A model generated the notes under the pieces. That model was given only the letters and a program-made list of their open reading frames with translations, made no database searches and had not been told where the DNA came from. The position numbers and the translations under genes were made by a program. This document shows, one piece after another, positions 49,764 to 56,205 of a DNA stretch of 64,000 bases. The stretch is from contig NZ_CP090959.1 of NCBI RefSeq assembly GCF_024138675.1, positions 310,001-374,000 on the forward strand. Reading direction: 5' to 3'. The stretch is from Simiduia sp. 21SJ11W-1 (GTDB lineage: Bacteria > Pseudomonadota > Gammaproteobacteria > Pseudomonadales > Cellvibrionaceae). Within the stretch, counting starts at the first letter, position 1. Every line of letters begins with the position of its first letter.

Positions 49764-50135
49764 GTGTATAAATATCTTGTCGCAGTGGTAACTTTGTTTA
49801 CTAGTTTTTTCGCATATTCATCTGATCGCAACATTACTTATCTAGTCGCATACGATGCTGGAGAAGTCGCATCGACTAAAACATACAGTGTAGCTCTCAC
49901 TTCAGGTGGTGCGGAGACGGTTAAGCTCGATGGTGGGTATTTGTTAAAGGTGGCTGGCACCACAGAGGGTGTATCTACGGTATTATTGAGTCCAGCGGGG
50001 GAGACTCAGTTGGTTACGAATCAAAGTTCGGAATCTGCTTTAAATGGTAACTTTTTACTTGTTTGTGCAAAAGACGGTTTTACCAAGCGTATTAGTCCTA
50101 TTCCAAGCGAGCTACCCTCCTGCAACCCCACTTAA
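49764..50135 (+). CDS. Cassette 10: small exported protein (copy 2 of cassette 2)
   Basis: The same 123-residue protein as at 45645-46016, with two amino acid changes (Ser to Leu near 66, Val to Ala near 99). Across the 559-bp cassette I count 8 substitutions and no indel. Of the five in the coding part three are silent. GTG start and AAAGGAG site are kept. Both copies look functional. Confidence 0.72.
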   Translation: MYKYLVAVVTLFTSFFAYSSDRNITYLVAYDAGEVASTKTYSVALTSGGAETVKLDGGYLLKVAGTTEGVSTVLLSPAGETQLVTNQSSESALNGNFLLVCAKDGFTKRISPIPSELPSCNPT

Positions 50136-50259
50136 CAAGGCCATTTTGCCTCGCCAGCAAAGCTGGCTGGACAAATTTTCCGTGGCGCGTTTTGTGCTTT
50201 GACGCTACGCTAGCACAAAACGCCCCACTCCAAATTTGCCGCAAATGGCGGCGTTATTG
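50130..50259 (+). repeat. attC 10
   Basis: 130 bases from ACTTAAC to GTTATTG, the partner of attC 2 with one change (GGCTCG to GGCGCG) that lengthens the inner stem. Confidence 0.92.
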
Positions 50260-50619
50260 AGCCAGGCCATTTTTACAGGTAGATAGTAAGGGAATGATTT
50301 CAGCAGTGTGCCAACAATCGGCATGCCGGTATCAAGGATTGTGCTGTACCTAAGTACGTAGTTTCGTTCTTCGTGCCACCAAGAATTGTGTAGCTTCGGC
50401 AAGTGCATGCCTTGTTTGTGGTGTGCCCTAAGCGGGTTTTAAATGGCCCATAGGTAAAGTATTCTTACCAAAATTAATTGCCATAGGCTGCGCTGGCGCT
50501 TCGCATCGTGCGTTGTAGCAAGTGGGGCAGGTGGCTTCAATAACAAGCGGTTATAATCGCCGCAAAAAACGCGGCTGGGACGGCCTACGCTGACGCTCCG
50601 GCCGCCCCTAAACCGGGCG
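50254..50619 (+). other. Cassette 11: ORF-less cassette, divergent third member
   Basis: A 366-bp cassette with no credible forward gene. Short segments match cassettes 5 and 7 in the same order: GAGCCAGGCCATTTTTACA near the start and GCGTTGTAGCAAGT near the end, the latter in the loop region just before the attC. The palindrome there is changed (CGCATCGTGCG), so pairing is kept while sequence is not. Minus-strand open frames of 62-67 codons overlap attC sites and are not convincing. Confidence 0.6.
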
Positions 50620-50625
50620 TTAAGC
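50538..50625 (+). repeat. attC 11
   Basis: 88 bases from CAATAAC to GTTAAGC. Very similar to attC 13 (shared GGGACGGCCTACGCTGACGC). Confidence 0.92.
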
Positions 50626-50642
50626 ATTAGGGTATATCAACC

Positions 50643-51254
50643 ATGTTCGAAGAATTACTAAACAACATCGAATGGCTTTTTAGTGGTCTCGGTGTTGTTA
50701 TTGGAATTGCAGCGTTAAACTTTATTAGGAAGTTAAAGTTTTCTGCGCCTGCAAAATTCCTTACTCACATCTCGGAATATTTGGTCAGTTTATTTAGATC
50801 TTCGGAAGATATCGCTAAGAATGTAGATTTAGATCTGCGGCCTAGGAATACCCCTTTCGAGCTGTGGCTTCATGAGCTGCCTAGAATCCAAGCATGGTTA
50901 AAAGTAATAAACCTAAATCCATTTTCGCTTTCCATTAAAAATATTTCGTTGGAATTTGGTTATGGTGGGTTAACTGCCAAGTCTAAAACTGATTTTCACG
51001 ACCTAAAGGTGGAAAAGTATTCAGTACATGATGGGATCTTGGCTGAAGGTGATTTAACAGGTGAGCAGGCTGACTATATAGCAAAATATCAGGATAATCC
51101 TCAGTGTCGGATTACTATTAGAGCTACCCTAAAGTCACCATCTAAAGAAATTTCTTATGAGAATAGCTGGCTGGAAGGTGTTCCTGTACGGCTGGTTAAC
51201 GATCAACAAAGAAAAGCAAGGTTATTAGTAGAAAAAATTGGCGAAAATGCTTAA
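50643..51254 (+). CDS. Cassette 12: membrane-anchored hypothetical protein
   Basis: A 203-residue protein with one N-terminal helix (about 9-29) and a soluble domain behind it rich in beta-type residues. It has no Cys-rich or catalytic motif that I can name. The ATG follows TATATCAACC, a poor ribosome site. The stop lies in R''. No family recognised. Confidence 0.68.
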   Translation: MFEELLNNIEWLFSGLGVVIGIAALNFIRKLKFSAPAKFLTHISEYLVSLFRSSEDIAKNVDLDLRPRNTPFELWLHELPRIQAWLKVINLNPFSLSIKNISLEFGYGGLTAKSKTDFHDLKVEKYSVHDGILAEGDLTGEQADYIAKYQDNPQCRITIRATLKSPSKEISYENSWLEGVPVRLVNDQQRKARLLVEKIGENA

Positions 51255-51363
51255 CAAGTTTGTCCAGTTGACGCTTTGGTCTACGCTTCGTTTTTGGCGT
51301 GGCTGCGCCACTGTACACCAAAACTACACTACAACCAAAGCGCAACTGACAAAGGCGTTATGT
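51249..51363 (+). repeat. attC 12
   Basis: 115 bases from GCTTAAC to GTTATGT, with outer arms TTGTCCAGTTG and CAACTGACAAA and inner arms GCTTTGGT / ACCAAAGC-type pairing. Confidence 0.9.
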
Positions 51364-51375
51364 TGAAAGGACTCG

Positions 51376-51615
51376 ATGAAGAAGATTAGTGTTAGGCATT
51401 TTGCGTCGAAGACCGTTCCATATAGAAGGACAGTGGACTGGGAATCTTCCCTAGTCGAAATTTTCGTAGGTTTAATGCTGGGTGTCTTTGCCTGGATTGG
51501 ATACTCAGGTGGCCTAGGCCTGCTATTTGTACTTTGTGCTATTGGTCTAATTATTTGTTTGTTATCTTTTCTTCACCGCGTTTATCTTTGGGTAAGGTAT
51601 GGTTGGCAAAGCTAG
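51376..51615 (+). CDS. Cassette 13: small membrane protein
   Basis: A 79-residue protein with two hydrophobic helices (about 27-45 and 47-66), preceded by a basic N-terminus (RHFASKTVPYRRT). The ATG follows TTGAAAGGACTCG, a good site. No family recognised. Confidence 0.65.
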   Translation: MKKISVRHFASKTVPYRRTVDWESSLVEIFVGLMLGVFAWIGYSGGLGLLFVLCAIGLIICLLSFLHRVYLWVRYGWQS

Positions 51616-51620
51616 TTCAA

Positions 51621-51712
51621 ACATAACAAGCGGTTCTAGTCACCGCACAAAAAACGTGCGGCTGGGACGGCCTACGCTGACGCTCCGGCCGCCCATAAAC
51701 CGGGCGTTATGT
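51621..51712 (+). repeat. attC 13
   Basis: 92 bases from ACATAAC to GTTATGT, near-identical in its centre to attC 11. Confidence 0.93.
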
Positions 51713-51740
51713 TGAAAAAAGGGACATTTGTGGGGTGTGA

Positions 51741-52073
51741 ATGAGGTGCAGATATCTGGTTTTTTCCCTTGCGCTATTTGTATCGGATTCAGTTCTTGCG
51801 CATGGGGCCCCCATACCATTTTATAGGTTTATTTGGTTGGTTGTTTACTTAATACCAGTGGCGCTTTCTGGGGCTGTTGTTACTTCGATGGTCATAAATA
51901 GAAAAAGAAAAGGGTTGGAACCCATACCTTGGTGGATCTATGGGTCGATTTTTTTACTATTATTTGCCGTCGTACTGTCGGCTATTATGATCATCATGTT
52001 CAATGGATTTGATTGGTTCTATTGGTGCGCAGAGTCTTCAGTTGTAGAGTGTATGTTTGGTTGGCTTAAATAG
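51741..52073 (+). CDS. Cassette 14: membrane protein with signal peptide
   Basis: A 110-residue protein: a signal peptide ending VLA-HG (about 1-20), then two helices (about 27-50 and 67-90) and a short Cys-containing tail (WCAESSVVECMF). The ATG at 51741 lacks a strong ribosome site. No family recognised. Confidence 0.62.
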   Translation: MRCRYLVFSLALFVSDSVLAHGAPIPFYRFIWLVVYLIPVALSGAVVTSMVINRKRKGLEPIPWWIYGSIFLLLFAVVLSAIMIIMFNGFDWFYWCAESSVVECMFGWLK

Positions 52074-52083
52074 ATGTTTATCA

Positions 52084-52169
52084 ACATAACAAGTGGCTTT
52101 TGTAGGCCGCAAAATACGCGGCGGGACGGCTCCGCTGTCGCTCTGCCGCCCCAAAGCCAGGCGTTACAT
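52084..52169 (+). repeat. attC 14
   Basis: 86 bases from ACATAAC to GTTACAT, resembling attC 1 (shared CGCGGCGGGACGGCT). Confidence 0.92.
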
Positions 52170-52183
52170 TTATTGAGGGAGTC

Positions 52184-52555
52184 GTGAGGATTCTAGCCAA
52201 ATTTCTGCCAGTTCCAATTTTTATGTTTTTTTCGGCAATGCTGTTTTGCGTCCTAGGTGCATTGGCATCCCCATTTGCAGTTAACGCATATCGAGTCAAT
52301 CATGGTCTTGAGCAACTGTCGTTGATACAAATGGCTGGTTTATTTTTGGCGCTCTCTGTTGCCGCATTTATGTTTTACAGCGCAGCAAAAATGAAGTTAC
52401 TTTTTATACCTATAGCTCTAGTGTTGTTGCATGGTTTTTTCTGGTTGGGTGAGGTGAGCGTTTATTGGCACTTAGTAACCATGGTTGCAAGTATTCCAGT
52501 GTTAAGTGTTTTCGCGATTTTTATCAGTCAAAATGTAACAAGGCAGTCAAATTGA
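52184..52555 (+). CDS. Cassette 15: four-helix membrane protein
   Basis: A 123-residue protein with about four helices covering most of its length. The start is GTG after GAGGGAG, a good site. The last eight residues and the TGA stop lie within attC 15. No family recognised. Confidence 0.65.
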   Translation: MRILAKFLPVPIFMFFSAMLFCVLGALASPFAVNAYRVNHGLEQLSLIQMAGLFLALSVAAFMFYSAAKMKLLFIPIALVLLHGFFWLGEVSVYWHLVTMVASIPVLSVFAIFISQNVTRQSN

Positions 52556-52643
52556 CATCTTTTCCGTTGCTTGCTTATGTGGCGGCCGCTACGCTGCCAC
52601 AATGCAATCAACTTCAAAGCTGCAATTTACCGCAGCGTTAGTT
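52533..52643 (+). repeat. attC 15
   Basis: 111 bases from ATGTAAC to GTTAGTT. The R' core is directly followed by 6 bases of cassette 16 and then the insertion sequence. Confidence 0.85.
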
Positions 52644-52708
52644 TTCCAAGTTACCCACGAAAAGTAGACACCCTGTATAGTTGTATTTGACTGATATGGA
52701 GGTGTCGA

Positions 52709-53017
52709 ATGGCACGTAAAAAACACCAGCATTACACCGAAGAGTTTCGAAAAGAAGCGGTCAAGCGCTCTGAGCAGCCGGGCGTTACCCAGGCTCAGGT
52801 GGCCAAAGAGCTCGGCATTAGCGCCCAGCAGATATCAAACTGGAAGCGTCAGTTCACTCGCTTGTCAGACAAGCAATTTAATACGGTTGATGGCGTGGAC
52901 TATTCCAAGCAGGAGAGCGAAGAGCTCCGTAAGTTGAAGCGCGAGAATAAACGCCTGCGAGAGGAGATGGAATTCTTAAAAAAGGTTTCTGCGTACTTCG
53001 CGAAAGACCAAGAGTGA
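52709..53017 (+). CDS. IS3-family transposase OrfA
   Basis: A 102-residue HTH protein (YTEEFRKEAVKR, then LGISAQQISNWKRQF as the helix-turn-helix) with a C-terminal leucine-zipper-like coiled coil. The frame ends at 53017. A slippery A-AAA-AAG at 52978-52984 would give a -1 frameshift to the OrfAB transposase: the -1 frame is open from there into orfB. Confidence 0.93.
   Translation: MARKKHQHYTEEFRKEAVKRSEQPGVTQAQVAKELGISAQQISNWKRQFTRLSDKQFNTVDGVDYSKQESEELRKLKRENKRLREEMEFLKKVSAYFAKDQE
52978..52984 (+). promoter_or_regulatory. Programmed -1 frameshift site (AAAAAAG)
   Basis: The heptamer is in the phase needed (A AAA AAG in the orfA frame), and the shifted frame is open into orfB. This is the usual way IS3-family elements make the full transposase. 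Confidence 0.75.
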
Positions 53018-53880
53018 AGTACGAGCTGATAGAACAGCATGCCGATCAATATGACATAAGATTGATGTGTCGAGTGTTGGTGGTCCACCCATCAGGCTTT
53101 TATCGCTGGCGGGATTGTCCATCTAGCCCGAGAGAGCAGCGGCGAGACCAGATCACTAGCTTGGTTAGAGATACCTACGAAGAGTTTGAGGCCGCTTATG
53201 GCGCCCCCAGAATCGCACGGGAGCTTAACGAGCAAGGGTATAAGTGTTCGATCAACTATATTGCCAAAATCATGCAGGAGCAGCGGATAGTCGCCCGTAA
53301 CGGGAAGGCTTTCAATTATGGCGGGCATGCTTTGACGATGCATAACGTCGCAGATAATCTGCTGTGGAGGGATTTCACTACAGAGAGGCCTAATCAGAAG
53401 TGGGTAACGGATATCACCTATATCTGGGTTGAAAACCAATGGTTGTACTTGGCAACGGTAATGGATCTTTACTCGCGCAAAATCATCGGCTGGAGCTTCG
53501 ATGAGAGTATGACAGTGGAGCTGATTACCGAGGCGATGCAAATGGCGATTGATGCCCGAGGTGTAAGCCCAGGCCTAATCGTTCACTCTGACCGTGGAAC
53601 CCAGTACCGCTCGAACGAGTATGTAGGGTACCTTGAGCGACACGGAATCAAGCGTAGCATGAGCCGAAAAGGTAACTGCTGGGACAATGCGGTGATGGAA
53701 TCATTCTACGCTCGGTTAAAGGTAGAGCTGATCTACGCCAAGAACTACCAGTCGATAGAGGCTGCACGTTCAGGTATATTTAGCTACATTGAAATATTTT
53801 ATAACCGCAAGAGAAGGCATTCTGCAAACGACGGGGTTAGCCCTGTTGAGTTTGAGGAGAGGGCAGCGATTGCTGCATAG
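53014..53880 (+). CDS. IS3-family transposase OrfB (DDE integrase core)
   Basis: A 288-residue DDE transposase: an HTH_21-type region (AYGAPRIARELNEQGY), then the rve core with Asp in WVTDITYI, Asp in VHSDRGTQY and Glu in DNAVMESF, and the ending NRKRRHSANDGVSPVEFE. The GTG start overlaps the orfA stop by 4 bases (GTGA). It is complete, without frameshifts. Confidence 0.95.
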   Translation: MKYELIEQHADQYDIRLMCRVLVVHPSGFYRWRDCPSSPREQRRDQITSLVRDTYEEFEAAYGAPRIARELNEQGYKCSINYIAKIMQEQRIVARNGKAFNYGGHALTMHNVADNLLWRDFTTERPNQKWVTDITYIWVENQWLYLATVMDLYSRKIIGWSFDESMTVELITEAMQMAIDARGVSPGLIVHSDRGTQYRSNEYVGYLERHGIKRSMSRKGNCWDNAVMESFYARLKVELIYAKNYQSIEAARSGIFSYIEIFYNRKRRHSANDGVSPVEFEERAAIAA

Positions 53881-53928
53881 TTGGAGTGTCTACTTTTTGT
53901 GGGGAACGCCACCACACAGGAAATCTAT

Positions 53929-54930
53929 ATGCGAATAATATTTACTGTTTTAATGCTCTGTATCACGGCAAGCTTTGCTTTTGCTAATGAATGGATATCT
54001 CCAATCGATAAAAAATATAAAGCCAAAAATATTGAACTTTACAATAACTTTGACAGAGCAAGGGCGTTGTTGGATTCTTGGCGTGGACAAGGTCAAAGAC
54101 TTGACGAGGCTGGAAATATACTACAGCATATTCTTGAAAAGGATTCTAACTACGCACCCGCTTATAGAGAGCTTGGCCGTTTGTATATCATGGCCGGCCA
54201 CATAAATTATGATAATTTTGAAAGAGGCAGCCTCCCTCCTTCCGAATTTGCTATCTTAAAATCGATAGAAATAGAACCTGAATACGCTGACTCTTATGTG
54301 TTGCTTGGACATCTTTACACGCAGATGAAACGTTATAAGGATGCAGAAAATTCCTTAAAAAAGGCTGAAGCAATTGGAACTGAAATTCCATGGCTGCACT
54401 TGAATTGGGCAGGCTTGCTTGAACAATATGGCCGGTATCAAGAAGCAATGCAGCGATATCAATACGTCGTTGAAAAAGGGACGAATAATCGCAAAGCTTA
54501 TGCAAGTGCTCTTGCTGGAATAACAACAATGTACAGAAAGATGAGGCAATACGATAAAGCTAATGAATCTTTTAAGAAAGAGATAGAATATGAACCTGAC
54601 AATGCATGGAGTTGGGGTGATTATTCTAGCTTCTTATTATTTACATACAATGATGTTGATGGGGCCATCAAAAATGGCAGAGAAGCTATCAATATCATGA
54701 ACTATGGGATGGGGCGATTTACTTTAGGTTGCGCACTATATACGAAGTGGGCCATGTTAAAGGATAACCCCGCAACCGCTCTTCTAGCACAGCAATATTT
54801 TGATGAGGCGCGGGCTATATATCCGTATCCGGAAAAAGTAATTGAAAAAACGTCAGGCTATAAGTATACATTTATCACAGCAAAGGAACTGCAAAAGTGG
54901 TTAACAAGTCAAAGCGCTCGGACGCAATAA
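53929..54930 (+). CDS. Cassette 16: exported TPR-repeat protein
   Basis: A 333-residue protein with a signal peptide (about 1-20) and several tetratricopeptide repeats through the rest (for example YAPAYRELGRLYIMAGH, YADSYVLLGHLYTQMKRY, YDKANESFKKEIEYEPDN). The real start is the ATG at 53929 behind CAGGAAA; the frame is open upstream only because it reads into the IS. The last ten residues lie in attC 16. TPR proteins scaffold complexes; the partner here is unknown. The IS may alter its expression. Confidence 0.82.
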   Translation: MRIIFTVLMLCITASFAFANEWISPIDKKYKAKNIELYNNFDRARALLDSWRGQGQRLDEAGNILQHILEKDSNYAPAYRELGRLYIMAGHINYDNFERGSLPPSEFAILKSIEIEPEYADSYVLLGHLYTQMKRYKDAENSLKKAEAIGTEIPWLHLNWAGLLEQYGRYQEAMQRYQYVVEKGTNNRKAYASALAGITTMYRKMRQYDKANESFKKEIEYEPDNAWSWGDYSSFLLFTYNDVDGAIKNGREAINIMNYGMGRFTLGCALYTKWAMLKDNPATALLAQQYFDEARAIYPYPEKVIEKTSGYKYTFITAKELQKWLTSQSARTQ

Positions 54931-54957
54931 ATTGGGCCGGTGTTTGAGGCGTTAGAA
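54899..54957 (+). repeat. attC 16
   Basis: 59 bases from GGTTAAC to GTTAGAA, the shortest site of the array. The TPR gene stops inside it. Confidence 0.85.
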
Positions 54958-54964
54958 GTTAGCC

Positions 54965-55261
54965 ATGATTAAGTACATTATCGATTGCTCCGGAATAAAA
55001 ACAGAGGATGAGTTCTGGGATGCATATGTCGGCAATGTCGACACTTACGAACCGGAAAAGTTCGGACGTAATCTTGATGCTCTATGGGATGCATTGCATG
55101 CCGGCGCACCGGGTTCCCCAACGAAGTCCTGTTTTATATCGGTTAGAAAAACGGAAAATTTAAAAGCTCTACGTGAGGGCTACTTTTATGATCATCTTCG
55201 GCAAATCGCTTATGATCTAAGTACGATTCCTGGCAATCCCATAAAATTTCGTGTGAACTAA
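54965..55261 (+). CDS. Cassette 17: barstar-family protein
   Basis: A 98-residue protein of the barstar (RNase inhibitor) family. It starts with YIIDCSGI, then EDEFWDAYV, and has the conserved FGRNLDALWDALHAG, in which Asp38, Trp41 and Asp42 correspond to the barnase-binding residues of Bacillus barstar. No barnase-like RNase gene lies in the window. Orphan barstars occur in other cassette arrays and may act as immunity proteins against imported toxins. The ATG is 8 bases past the R' core. Confidence 0.88.
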   Translation: MIKYIIDCSGIKTEDEFWDAYVGNVDTYEPEKFGRNLDALWDALHAGAPGSPTKSCFISVRKTENLKALREGYFYDHLRQIAYDLSTIPGNPIKFRVN

Positions 55262-55264
55262 AAG

Positions 55265-55372
55265 TTCTAACAAAGCCATCATGGTGGGGGGGACTTTTCC
55301 GTCGCTTCATTTTGTGCTTTGCTATCACAACATAAATCAACTACAAAGCTGCCCCATATGGCGGCGTAAGCC
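55265..55372 (+). repeat. attC 17 (degenerate R' box)
   Basis: About 108 bases from TTCTAAC to a damaged core. The end reads GGCGGCGTAAGCC, where GGCGTTAAGCC would be expected: one T of the GTT is missing. The arms are otherwise present. Confidence 0.7.
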
Positions 55373-55386
55373 ACTTGGAAGTTTAA

Positions 55387-55767
55387 ATGGAGATGAACCA
55401 AGTCACTCTTCCAGTTAATAACATGGAAGAAGCGGTAAAGTTCTACCTGGCTCTTGGGTTTGTTCAAATCGTAGATGCGCCACACTATGCGAGGTTTTCT
55501 TGCCCAAAAGGTAATTCTACTTTTTCTCTTTCTCTTCAATCAGAAGAGTTTAAAAATGGTGCTATCATATATTTTGAAACTGATGAGCTAGAAAAACTTG
55601 TGGAGTCTTTGGTTGAAAAAGGGATTCAGTTCATGCAGCTCCCTACGGAACAAAGATATCTCTGGAAAGAGGCTGTTTTAAAAGATTCATCGGGAAACAA
55701 AATTAAACTGTTTTGGGCTGGAGAAAACCGTTTGTCACCGCCGTGGAAAGTCAACAAAAGTGGCTAG
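55387..55767 (+). CDS. Cassette 18: VOC (glyoxalase/bleomycin-resistance fold) protein
   Basis: A 126-residue protein with the paired beta-alpha-beta-beta-beta modules of the VOC superfamily: MNQVTLPVNNMEEAVKFYLALGF at the start and KDSSGNKIKLFWAGENR at the end. The usual first metal ligand (His) is Gln here and the usual C-terminal Glu is not where expected, so binding of a ligand without metal catalysis is more likely than enzyme action. Members include antibiotic-binding and fosfomycin enzymes; no such role is claimed here. Confidence 0.8.
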   Translation: MEMNQVTLPVNNMEEAVKFYLALGFVQIVDAPHYARFSCPKGNSTFSLSLQSEEFKNGAIIYFETDELEKLVESLVEKGIQFMQLPTEQRYLWKEAVLKDSSGNKIKLFWAGENRLSPPWKVNKSG

Positions 55768-55864
55768 CAAGGCCCCGACTCGCTTACTGGGTTCGCTGGG
55801 GTAATAACACTGCGGTGCTTCGTACTTTTCCGCAGTGTTTTTGCCCGTTAGCGCAGCGTTAAAT
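55762..55864 (+). repeat. attC 18
   Basis: About 103 bases ending in GTTAAAT. The R'' box is degenerate (GGCTAGC in place of RYYYAAC). The inner stem AACACTGCGG / CCGCAGTGTT, followed by a T-run, also has the form of an intrinsic terminator (55806-55842). Confidence 0.75.
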
Positions 55865-56114
55865 GGCCAGCATCCCCACACGTTTTAGGCATCTTCGTAA
55901 GTTATATTTAGCGTGAACGGCGAGAAAAAAGCACGTTTATTCGTGTGCGTCAGCTGGGCCGGTAACTTCGAGTTCAGTCAAACAATGCTACTGCAAGCCC
56001 GCAGTGCGCATATGCCATTAATACCCAAATAGTAAATGGAGCTTCGGCCATTAACAAAGCACCAAGCTTTGCGACAGTCGGTTCTACCTCATCCCGCTTT
56101 AGCAATTCTCATTG
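55859..56114 (+). other. Cassette 19: tentative ORF-less last cassette
   Basis: About 256 bases after attC 18 with no gene on either strand. A candidate final site (56049-56120) ends it. It could equally be flanking chromosomal DNA. Confidence 0.4.
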
Positions 56115-56120
56115 TTAGCG
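56049..56120 (+). repeat. attC 19 (tentative)
   Basis: CATTAAC ... GTTAGCG over 72 bases; the outer TAACAA and TTGTTA pair, but the inner arms are poor. Probably a decayed last site. Confidence 0.35.
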
Positions 56121-56174
56121 CTTTTGATTCTCACTCTTTGGGCTGACGGCCGCATGTACGCCTGGTGATAAGCA

Positions 56175-56198
56175 AGCGCGCACTATGCTGTGCGCGCT
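56175..56198. terminator. Hairpin downstream of the APH-like kinase gene
   Basis: A perfect 9-bp inverted repeat AGCGCGCAC / GTGCGCGCT around TATGCT, 8 bases after the stop of the minus-strand gene. On that strand it is followed by TGCTTATC, a weak T-run. Confidence 0.5.
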
Positions 56199-56205
56199 CA
56201 GTTGT

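Larger units (their letters stand above)
52650..53907 (+). mobile_element. IS3-family insertion sequence
   Basis: About 1.26 kb with imperfect terminal inverted repeats: left GTTACCCACGAAAAGTAGAC and right (reverse complement) GTTCCCCACAAAAAGTAGAC. It carries overlapping orfA and orfB with a slippery heptamer. No clear target duplication is visible at its ends (CCAA on the left, GCCA on the right). It sits in the leader of cassette 16, between the junction core and the ribosome site. The element looks intact and possibly active. Confidence 0.9.
45171..56120 (+). mobile_element. Integron cassette array without integrase (CALIN), 18-19 cassettes
   Basis: About 11 kb made of short units, each a single forward gene (or none) followed by an imperfect palindrome of 59-142 bases that starts with a TAACAA-type R'' box and ends with a GCGTTA-type R' box. 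These are attC sites. Units begin at the TT of GTTRRRY, as expected for integrase cutting: both members of each duplicated cassette share that boundary exactly. The coding DNA is AT-richer than the flanks. No tyrosine recombinase gene lies in the window and the ends abut ordinary chromosomal genes. It may be a detached piece of a chromosomal integron. Confidence 0.92.

Noticed and set aside
50205-50627. Two minus-strand open frames (67 and 62 codons) in cassette 11
   Set aside because: Both overlap attC sites, have no ribosome site, and I see no sign of conservation in cassettes 5 and 7.
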